From an uncultured Pseudomonas sp. (GTDB taxonomy: Bacteria; Pseudomonadota; Gammaproteobacteria; Pseudomonadales; Pseudomonadaceae), in contig CALTWF010000012.1 in assembly GCA_943912755.1 (NCBI GenBank), forward strand, positions 1 to 64,000: a stretch of DNA of 64,000 nt, given 5' to 3'. Below, piece after piece: positions 9,685 through 18,300 of this stretch. A program made the position numbers and the translations under genes. Position 1 is the first letter of the stretch. Every line of letters begins with the position of its first letter. The notes beneath the pieces are model-generated. The model did no database searches. It worked only from the letters and a program-made list of their open reading frames with translations, and was not told the DNA's origin.

Positions 9685-9762
9685 TCTCGCCGGGGGGCAA
9701 TGGCGGCCATCGGTTGCGGGCAACCGGGAACCCCAACCCTTTTCAAAAGCCCGGGTCGCCTC

Positions 9763-9795
9763 TTTAGCCTGAACGCCCCATTCACGGACGAGAGG
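9763..9795 (+). promoter_or_regulatory. Conserved leader block, copy 2 (upstream of NEL gene 2)
   Basis: A 33-nt block starting TTTAGCCTGAACGCCCC and ending GACGAGAGG. It differs from copy 1 at only a few positions although the adjacent upstream bases do not align. It contains the ribosome-binding site for the ATG at 9804. A small hairpin at 9711-9726 (7-bp stem) lies upstream but has no good T-tract, so genes 1 and 2 may be partly co-transcribed. Confidence 0.6.
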
Positions 9796-9803
9796 GCTTG
9801 CCC

Positions 9804-12800
9804 ATGGCCGCCATCCCCGCTGTCGAAACACCCGATGTCAACGATATCCACTACCAGACGGTCAGCCGGCGCGTCCCGCAGCGTCTGCTGGACACTCCGG
9901 CGCCGCAGCGCCAGGCCTTGCGCGCCGCACTGCCGGCAGCGATGCCCTGGCTTGAAGCGGCCACGAGCAACCAGCCCGAGGTGCTCGGCGCCTTGCGTGA
10001 GGAATATCAGCGGCATCAGGCGCATGCCGGCGCGCTCGAACCTGCGTTAGCCCGGGTGCCGAGCGCCGAGGCGTTCGCCGAACCGCTGCTGCGTGATGCC
10101 TTGAAGAGCAGCTTCGGCCTGGACCTCGATGTACGCCGGACCTTCCTGTTCAATGCCGTGCGCGCGCGTATCGCCGAGTCGCATATCGACACCGCCGATC
10201 CGTTGGTCAGGGCTTTCCAGGCGGTGAAGGCCGGGACCCAGTCGTTGCTGTTGTCCGCCTTGCAGAATTTCGAGGCGTTCGAGGCCCAGGACGGCGGGCT
10301 GCACGATGAAATCCGCCCTTCGCGGATTTTCATCAGCGCCAGCGGGCTGGCTACGGAAGAGGCAGATACGGTTGACCTGGCGCCCGAGCGTTTCGCGGCA
10401 CTGTGCCGCAGTCTCGATCTCGGTGGCCGCTACCAGCGGCTGGTCGACAAGCTGTTCTGCCCCGATCCGGTGGCAGGAGAAAGCGCAGCCGCCGCCGCGG
10501 AAAACCGCCAGGCGCGCTTCAAGCTGCTGGAACAGTCGAGTTTTCGCCTGGCCCTGCACCTGGCCCGCCTGCAAGGGCGGATCGACCAGGCCTGCTACGA
10601 AGAGTTGCTGGAGGTGGCGAAGAACGGCAGGGCCAGCGGTGATCTCGAACACAGCATGCTAAGCCTGTGGGACGTGGAACTGACCGGCATCGTGCTGTTC
10701 TTCCGTCCTGGCCGGCTGGTGGTGTACATGCCGGACGAGCCCGTGCAGCCAGTACAGGTTTTCGCCCATCTGCAGGCCTTCCACACGTCACTGCGCGAGC
10801 GCCTCAAGGACCCTGCATGGCGCGCTTATTTCCAGCGCTTCATGCCTGCCCGCGAGCAAGCGAACCTGATGCAGCGCGTGCAGCGCACCTTGTATCCGAA
10901 AGTGTGGAATCCCGGGGGCTGGTACGAGGAGCAGTTCGCCCCCGATGCTTCCCTGCACCTGAGCCAGCAGGTGTTCAACATGCCCCTGTTCAACGTGCTG
11001 TTCCAGCGCAGGATGCAGGCGTTCAGGGACGATGGCCTGTTTCACGCCGTGCCCACGAGCGCGCAGGACCACAAGTCGACCCAGGACAAGATCGACTACT
11101 TCCTTGGCCTGGGCTTCAACCTGCTCAATGCGGCGGCGTTCGTTGTGCCAGGGGTAGGCGAAGTGATGCTGGGGGTCAATGCGGCGCTGCTCGCCTATGA
11201 GGTCTACGAGGGCTTCGACAGCCTGGCCCAGGGCGAGCGCGAGCAGGCCTGGAGCTACTTCATGGATGTCGGGGAAAACCTGGCGATCATTGCCGCGCTG
11301 GGCACCGTGGGTGCCGCCGCGCATCGTTTCAGCGGCGAGCTGCCCCTCGCGGTACGCAGCATGCGCCCGGTGACCCTGGACGATGGCAGCGTGCGCCTGT
11401 GGCAGCCGGACCTGTCGCCCTTCGCCTACGAAATCCGCTTGCCGGCCGGGCTGGCGCCGAATGCCAATGGCCTGTACAGCTTCCAGGGGCGCCAGTGGCT
11501 GACCCTGGACGGCCGCTATTATTCGGTGCGGACCCTGCTCGGCGAGGCGGGCTATCGGCTGGAACATCCTGGCCGGGCAGGCGCCTACGAACCGACGGTG
11601 CGTCCGTACGGCAATGGCGGCTGGCTGCATGAGCTGGACAGCCCCGAGCAGTGGCGTGGCCTGCAATTGTTCAGCCGGCTGGGGCCGCTTGAGGCCCAGG
11701 TGACCGAGGACATGGCGCGGGAGGCGCTGCGCATCAGCGGCATCCGTGAATCCGAGCTGCGCCAGACCCTGGTCGAAAGCCATCGTCCACCGGCGTTGCT
11801 GACCGACACCTTGCGCCGCCTGGCCCTTGCGCAAACCTCGGGTGCGGCGACCTTCGCCGCCGATTACCTGGCTGCACAGGCCCCCCTGTCGCGGGCCGGG
11901 CAGACGCTGCAGCGCAGTTTCGCCGGCTTGCCCCATGTGATCGTCGAGGAGATCGTCGCGGCCGCCAGCCCAGACGAAATCGATGAAATGACCCGCAGTA
12001 CCCGGGTTCCCCTGCGCCTGGCCGACGAGGCGCGGGCCTACCAGCAGCAGGTGCGCATCGCCCGGGCTTGCGAGGGCCTGTACCTGGACCGGGAGATCAG
12101 CCTCGATAGCGCCCGCCTCATGTTGCACTCCCTGGAAACTCTGCCGGGCTGGCCGAAACAGCTGCGCATCGGCCTCTACGATGGCTGGATCGAAGGCCCG
12201 CGCCTGGCGCATATCGGCACAGGCCAGGAACCTGAGCTCGGGGTGATCTGGCACCGACAACTGCCGGGGGATTTCTGCCGGGCGCTGTTCGACAACATTC
12301 CGCGCAGCTATCGCGAGGACCTTGACCTGGCGGACGCCGCCACCCTGTGGCGCAAGCTGCAGGCGCAGCGCCCGGTGCCGCGCCAGCGCCTGCGCCAATG
12401 GCTGGGCATGGCGGAAATCAAGCCGGCATTCCGCTCGCCCATGCGCCTGGCGGACGGGCGCATCGGCCTGCCCCTGAGTGGTGACGGTCGGGCGTTCTTC
12501 ACCGAGGACGAGTTGCTGGACAAGCTGCGCATCCTTGAACTGGAAGACGTCAATGTCGAGGACGTGCTGCAGGCGCTGTACAACAGCGGGCTGGACCGCG
12601 AAGCGATCAACACCCGCTTGAACGGCCTGCTCGACGAGATGAGCGCGCTGCACCACAGCCTGGATCGCTGGGCCCGGCAGTCCGCCAGCGAGAACCTCAG
12701 CCTGCGCCGCCAGCACAGCCGCGAGCGCATCGGCCTGGCGCTCTGGGAACACTGGCGGCGCAGCATCCTGCCCGAGCTGGGGCAACCGACTTCGCGGCTG

Positions 12801-15218
12801 ATCCTGTTCCAGGTGCAGCTCGCCGATCTGCCCGAGCAGTTGCCGGCGTTCTTCCGCGACCGGGTGCAGTCGCTGCTGCTGGACGACGTGGTGCAGCAGG
12901 AAGGGGCTCCCTACCAGGTGATCATTGGCGAGGAGCAGTTGCAGGCGCTCGCCCGGCGCTTCCCCAACCTGGCCAAGCTGGATATCCGGCGCGGCGAGTG
13001 GGGCGCGGGCCTGGCCCGGATGGTGGTGCGGGCCTGGCCGCAGCTGCGCGCCCTGGGCCTGCGTGAACTGCGCGTGCTGATCAGTCATCAGGACATGCGC
13101 GCGCTGGCGACCTTGCCGCAACTGCGCTGGCTGGACCTGCGGGCGATGAACACGGTGGACATGGCCGCATCGGCACTGGATGGCATGACGCTGGACTACC
13201 TGGGGCTGGACTGGCTCGGTCTGGAGGGCTGGCCGGCGTGGCTGGGCAATGAAACGCTGGCGCGCATCGGTGAAGTGTCGCTGCTTGGCAACCGCTTGAG
13301 CGAGGTGCCTGCCAGCCTGCTGAACAATACCGACATGGTGGAAACCCCGACCCGGATCATCCTGCTGGGCAACCGCCTGCACTACCAGGCCCTGCTCGAC
13401 GCGCGGCTGGCCGAGCGCTTGCACCGGCGTTTCATCTTCGACCTGGGTCTGTCGCAGGCCATGGAGTCCGAGCTGGACAGTCGCGTGGTCGAGGCCCGGC
13501 AATTGCAGGACGCCTTCCGCGGCTGGGCCAACGATCCGGTGCCGCCACCTGCGGTACCGGGGCCGGAGCAGGTGGCCTATCGCGAGCGGATCGGCAGGGT
13601 GCTGCTGGGTTTCTGGCGCGAAGACCTGCGCGGTGGTGGCGTGGCCATACTGAGCCTCGAAGACCTGGCGCTGGGCAATTTCCCCAGTCGCCTGCCGCGC
13701 TTCTTCCACCAGCGCGTTTCGCGCCTGGACCTGCGCCGCTTCACCGGCAACCCGACGATGCTGTCGCGTTTCGTCAGGCAATTCCCGCAACTGGTGGAAC
13801 TGTCACTGGTGGATGGCCTGCCGCGGCGGAGCAATGTGCCCGAGTTCCTCACCGAACTGCCGCGTCTGCGCGAGGTGGCGCTGGTACGCATGGGCATGAC
13901 CATCGACCAGGCGGCCATCTCGGTACTCGCCCGGATTCCGCATTTGGCTTCCCTGCAACTCGACGGCAATCGTCTGGGCGAGATTACCGACATGTCCGGC
14001 TTCGCAGAACGCCACCTGAGCTTTCTCGGTCTGGCGCAGATGCAGATTGCCACCTGGCCCGAATGGCTCGATGCGATAGTGCCCAGTGGCACCGAGCAAC
14101 TTGACCTGGACGACAACCTGCTGACCACGCTGCCTGAATACCTGCTGGAGAATCGCCGGCTGCCGGACGGCGCCCTGGAGGTTTCACTGCTGAACAACCC
14201 GTTGACCCGCGACACCATGATCCGGGCCTATACCTCGCAGCATTACAACCGCCCCTACACCTTCAGCATGACCCTGCCCGAGGACATCCTTGCCATGTCC
14301 CCGGAGCCCCATTCCTCGGATTCCGACGGGGGCTCGGTGGAGGAGGACGAGCCTATGGAGGAGGATACCGGCACCCCCTGGGCAACCGGCGATGCGGTGC
14401 AGGATGCCCGTAACCTGCTGATGCACGAGCGGTTGGTGGCAGGCGGCGATGCCGGTTCGCTGCTCGAACTGATCGCACGGCTGCGCCACAGCGCCGACTA
14501 CCGCAACCAGATCACCCGTGGCGAGTTGACGGAGCGGGTATGGAGCGTGCTCCTGGCCGCCGACCAGGATGCCGAACTGCGCTCGACCCTCAATGGCATG
14601 GCCCTGGAGCCGCTGGAGCAATTGCACCGCCGCGAGACCTGTCCCGACGGCATCCGCCTGGAGTTCAACCAGATGGAGTTGCAGGTCCATACCCGCCAGG
14701 CCTTGCGCGAGATTGGCGAGGAAAATCGCGGGCAGGCATTGTTCCGCCTGATGCGCGGGGTATTCCGTGTGAGCACCCTGGACCGGATCGCCCGCGAGCA
14801 AGCCAAGGGGCGTGACGAGGCGGAAGTTCGCCTGGCCTACCGCCTGCGCTGGGCCGAGCAACTGCAATTGCCGTTGCCTCCGCGCTCCATGCTGTATCGC
14901 AACGAGGCCAACATCGCACCGGGCGAGCTGAACAGGGCGTTGAACCAGGTCTTGTCGGAAGAGGCGGGCTCGGCGCTGTTGGGGTTCGCTGCCCAGTGCG
15001 ATTTCTGGGTCGCCTACCTGCGTGAAGCCTTCTCCGAGAGTTTCAAGTCGCTCAAGGAGGCCTACGAGACCGAAGTGCTCGCGGCCACCGAAACGTCCCC
15101 TGGCGAGGACGCCGAGCGGATGACGGCACGGATCAAGGCGCTGGAGGACAAGTACAAGCGCGATGAGCGGGCACTTATCGAGAGCCTGACTTTCCAGCAG
15201 TCGCTGGCCAGGCCCTGA
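9804..15218 (+). CDS. Giant LRR protein with C-terminal NEL-type E3 ubiquitin ligase domain (paralogue 2)
   Basis: This 1,804-residue paralogue of the preceding gene is colinear along its whole length. It has the toxin-like N-terminal region with the YQTVSRRVP opening shared by the first three copies, a hydrophobic segment (NLLNAAAFVVPGVGEVMLGV), LRRs, an acidic linker with SSDSDGG, and the NEL domain. Catalytic Cys1613 sits in E-T-C-P-D-G-I, so the C-x-D motif is intact. An in-frame TTG at 9798 lengthens the frame by two codons. The ATG at 9804 is chosen because MAAIP matches the starts of paralogues 1 and 3 and the spacing from GAGAGG is right. A clear terminator follows at 15232-15272. Confidence 0.9.
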   Translation: MAAIPAVETPDVNDIHYQTVSRRVPQRLLDTPAPQRQALRAALPAAMPWLEAATSNQPEVLGALREEYQRHQAHAGALEPALARVPSAEAFAEPLLRDALKSSFGLDLDVRRTFLFNAVRARIAESHIDTADPLVRAFQAVKAGTQSLLLSALQNFEAFEAQDGGLHDEIRPSRIFISASGLATEEADTVDLAPERFAALCRSLDLGGRYQRLVDKLFCPDPVAGESAAAAAENRQARFKLLEQSSFRLALHLARLQGRIDQACYEELLEVAKNGRASGDLEHSMLSLWDVELTGIVLFFRPGRLVVYMPDEPVQPVQVFAHLQAFHTSLRERLKDPAWRAYFQRFMPAREQANLMQRVQRTLYPKVWNPGGWYEEQFAPDASLHLSQQVFNMPLFNVLFQRRMQAFRDDGLFHAVPTSAQDHKSTQDKIDYFLGLGFNLLNAAAFVVPGVGEVMLGVNAALLAYEVYEGFDSLAQGEREQAWSYFMDVGENLAIIAALGTVGAAAHRFSGELPLAVRSMRPVTLDDGSVRLWQPDLSPFAYEIRLPAGLAPNANGLYSFQGRQWLTLDGRYYSVRTLLGEAGYRLEHPGRAGAYEPTVRPYGNGGWLHELDSPEQWRGLQLFSRLGPLEAQVTEDMAREALRISGIRESELRQTLVESHRPPALLTDTLRRLALAQTSGAATFAADYLAAQAPLSRAGQTLQRSFAGLPHVIVEEIVAAASPDEIDEMTRSTRVPLRLADEARAYQQQVRIARACEGLYLDREISLDSARLMLHSLETLPGWPKQLRIGLYDGWIEGPRLAHIGTGQEPELGVIWHRQLPGDFCRALFDNIPRSYREDLDLADAATLWRKLQAQRPVPRQRLRQWLGMAEIKPAFRSPMRLADGRIGLPLSGDGRAFFTEDELLDKLRILELEDVNVEDVLQALYNSGLDREAINTRLNGLLDEMSALHHSLDRWARQSASENLSLRRQHSRERIGLALWEHWRRSILPELGQPTSRLILFQVQLADLPEQLPAFFRDRVQSLLLDDVVQQEGAPYQVIIGEEQLQALARRFPNLAKLDIRRGEWGAGLARMVVRAWPQLRALGLRELRVLISHQDMRALATLPQLRWLDLRAMNTVDMAASALDGMTLDYLGLDWLGLEGWPAWLGNETLARIGEVSLLGNRLSEVPASLLNNTDMVETPTRIILLGNRLHYQALLDARLAERLHRRFIFDLGLSQAMESELDSRVVEARQLQDAFRGWANDPVPPPAVPGPEQVAYRERIGRVLLGFWREDLRGGGVAILSLEDLALGNFPSRLPRFFHQRVSRLDLRRFTGNPTMLSRFVRQFPQLVELSLVDGLPRRSNVPEFLTELPRLREVALVRMGMTIDQAAISVLARIPHLASLQLDGNRLGEITDMSGFAERHLSFLGLAQMQIATWPEWLDAIVPSGTEQLDLDDNLLTTLPEYLLENRRLPDGALEVSLLNNPLTRDTMIRAYTSQHYNRPYTFSMTLPEDILAMSPEPHSSDSDGGSVEEDEPMEEDTGTPWATGDAVQDARNLLMHERLVAGGDAGSLLELIARLRHSADYRNQITRGELTERVWSVLLAADQDAELRSTLNGMALEPLEQLHRRETCPDGIRLEFNQMELQVHTRQALREIGEENRGQALFRLMRGVFRVSTLDRIAREQAKGRDEAEVRLAYRLRWAEQLQLPLPPRSMLYRNEANIAPGELNRALNQVLSEEAGSALLGFAAQCDFWVAYLREAFSESFKSLKEAYETEVLAATETSPGEDAERMTARIKALEDKYKRDERALIESLTFQQSLARP

Positions 15219-15231
15219 TCGAGGGCAGGTA

Positions 15232-15272
15232 CGGGTCAGGGCTTGCCCCGGGTAGCCCTGACCCGTTTTTTT
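15232..15272 (+). terminator. Rho-independent terminator after NEL gene 2
   Basis: A 10-bp stem, ACGGGTCAGG (15232-15241) with CCTGACCCGT (15257-15266), is followed immediately by a run of T residues to 15272. It separates gene 2 from gene 3, which argues that gene 3 is transcribed from its own promoter. Confidence 0.85.
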
Positions 15273-15287
15273 AACCTCTGTGGCTCA

Positions 15288-15319
15288 TTAGCCTTAACGC
15301 CCCATTCATGGACGAGAGG
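15288..15319 (+). promoter_or_regulatory. Conserved leader block, copy 3 (upstream of NEL gene 3)
   Basis: A block reading TTAGCCTTAACGCCCCATTC and ending GACGAGAGG, directly downstream of the gene 2 terminator. Because a terminator precedes it, any promoter for gene 3 has to lie within about 50 nt that include this block, which supports a promoter or 5'-leader role. Confidence 0.6.
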
Positions 15320-15327
15320 GCGTCATC

Positions 15328-18300
15328 ATGGCCGCTACCCCCACAGTCAATACACCCGGGCAACCGGATATCCACTACCAGACCGTCAGCCAGCGCGTGC
15401 CGGCGCACCTTGTGCACGGCACGCCGGAGCAGCGCCAGGCCCTGCGCGCGGCGCTACCGCCGGTGTTGCCCTGGCTCGCCGCCGGCAGTGCCAGGCACCC
15501 GGACGTGGTCAAGGCGTTGCGCGACGAGTACCAGCGGCATGCCAGGCATGCCAAGGCGGTGTCGGTATTGCTCGACCAATTGCCGAGCGCCGAGGCTTTT
15601 GCCGAGCCACTGCTGCGCGAGGCGCTGAAGAACACCTTCGGCCTCGACCTCGATGTCCGCCGCACCTTCCTGTTCAACGCCGCGCGGGCCAGTATCGACG
15701 AATCCCGTGCCGGCGGCGGCGATCCGGTCGCCAATGCGTTCCAGATCGTCAAGATGGCCACCCAGTCGCTGCTGTTGTCGGCGCTGCAAAATTTCGAGGC
15801 GTTCGAGGCCGAGCCGGGCGGCATGCAGGATGGCCGCCGGAGCTCGACGATCTTTACCAGTGACTCCGGGCAGATCCTCGAACCCGGCAACACGGTCGAC
15901 CTGCTGCCTGAGCGCTTCGCCCTGCTATGCCGCACCCTCGACCTGGGCGGGCGCTATCAGCGCCAGCACGAAGCGATCTTCAATCCCGCGCCGGATGGCA
16001 CCGAGAGCGCGGCAGCGGAAGCGAGCGCGCGCCAGGCCCGGCTCAAACTGTTCGAACAATCGAGCTTTCGCCTGACCTTGCACCTGGCCTTCCTGCAGGG
16101 CGCTATCGACCGGGCGCTGTACGACGACCTGCTGCAGGTGGCCAACAACCAGAAGGCCTCCGGCTGCTGCGGCCTGAGCCTGGGCGACGTGGCGTTGCAA
16201 GGCATCGTCCTGTTCCCGCGCGGGCAGCGTGTGGTGGTGTACATGCCGGAGGAACCACGGCAACCGTTGCAGGCGTTCGAGTCGCTGGAGGCTTTCCAGG
16301 ACTCGTTGCGCCGGCGCCTGCAAGAGCCGGCGTGGCGCGCGTTCTTCCTGCGTTTCGTCCCGGCCCGGGAGCGCGCCGCCCTGGTCCGCCAGATCCAGCG
16401 CCGGCTGTTTCCACGGGTATGGAATCCGGGAGGCTGGTACGAAGAGCAGTTCGACGGACGGGCTGATCTGCGGCTGGCCACCGAGGCTTTCACCGCGCCG
16501 CTGTTCGATACCCTGGTCAGCCGCCGGATCGCGCAACTCAAGGACGATGGCCTGTTCAATGCCGTGCCCACGGCCGAGCAGGACCACAAGTCGATCGAGG
16601 ACAAGGTGCGTTACTTCCTCGATATCGGGTTGAACGTCCTCAACGTCGCTGCCTTTGCCGTGCCCGTGCTGGGGCAGGTCATGCTGGTGGTCAATGCGGC
16701 ATTGCTCGGCTACGAGGTGTACGAGGGCTTCGACAGCCTGGCCAAGGGCGAGCGTGAGGACGCCTGGGGCTACTTCATGGACGTGGTGGAAAACCTGGCG
16801 ATGATGGCCGCGCTGGGGAGCGTCGGCGCGGCCGAGCAGCGTTTCAACGCTCACCTGCCGGCGGCAGTGCGCAGCATGCGCCCGGTGACCCTGGCTGACG
16901 GCAGCGTACGCCTGTGGAAGCCGGACCTGACCCCGTTCGCCTACGACATCGAGCTGCCGGCCGGGTTGCGCCAGGCGGAGAACGGCCTGTACCCGCATCA
17001 GGGGCGCGACTGGCTGCAACTGGACGGGCGCTACTACTCGGTGCGCACCCTGCTCGGCGAAGAGCCGGCCTTTGTCCTCGAACACCCATCGCGCCCGGGC
17101 GCCTACGAGCCGTGGGTCAAGCACAACGGCAATGGCGGCTGGCTGCATGAGCTGGAAACCCCGGAACAATGGCGCGGCATGCCGCTGTTCCGCCGCCTCG
17201 GCCCGCTGGAAACGGAGGTCTCCGAAGCGCTGGCGGTGCGTGCGATGCGTATCAGCGGCACCAGCGAGGCGCAGTTGCGCCAGAGCCTGCTGGACAGCCG
17301 CCGGCCGCCGGCATTGCTGAGCGACACCTTGCGTCGGTTGTCCATGGAGGAGGTGCTGCGGCAGTTGCCCGTCCATGACCAGGAGGAGGCTTCCGCTTCG
17401 GCGCTGGTGAAACTTTTCGCCTACAGCTACGGACAGATGCAGGCAGCGCTGTCGCCGGCGGGGCAGGTGCTGGCCCGCCAGTTTGCCGGCCTGCCCAACG
17501 CGATCGTCGAGGAAGTGGTAGCGGCGGCAACGCCGACGGAACTCGATGTGCTCGCCAGCGACCGGGTACCTGTGCGCCTGGCGGAGGAGGCCCGGCTCTA
17601 TCAACAGCAGGTGCGAATCGCCCGCGCCTGCGAGGGGCTTTTCCTCGACGTCGAGGCCAACCCGGACAGTGCCCGGCTGTTGCTGCATGGCCTGGAGGCG
17701 TTGCCGGACTGGCCGCAGGGACTGCGCATCGGCCTGCACCAGGGCACGCTGGACGGCCCGCGCCTGACCGGCATCGGCAGCGCAAGCGAGGCGGAGATCG
17801 CGCTGGCCTGGCACGAGCAATTGCCCAAGGATTTTTGCCAGGCCCTGTTCGAGGTGCTGCCAGCCGAGGTCCGTACCCGTTTGCGTCTGGAGGATGCGGC
17901 CACCCTGCGGCGCAAGTTGCAGGAACAGCCCATGGCCCCACGCCAGCGCCTGCGCGAATGGCTGGGCATGCCGGCGCTCAAGCCCGGATTCCACTCGCCC
18001 ATGCGCCTGGCGGACGGGCGTATCGGCTATCCCCTTAGCGGGCGGGGCCAGCCGTTCTTCACCGAGGACGAACTGCTGGACAAGCTGCGCCTGCTGGAAC
18101 TCGACGATGTGCATGTCGAGGATGCCCTCCAGGCCCTGTATCGGATTGGCCTGGATCGCGTGGCCATTGCCGGGCGCCTGGACGAGTTGCTTGGCGAGAG
18201 GCTGCAACTCAGCGAATGCCTGGATCGCTGGGTCATGGACTCCGCCGGCGAAGCCCTGGGTCATTCGCACCAGCAAAGCCGCGAACGGATCGGCGCGGCC

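Noticed and set aside
9711..9726. Hairpin between NEL genes 1 and 2 as a terminator
   Set aside because: The stem is only 7 bp and the following sequence (GGAACCCCAACCC) has no T-tract.
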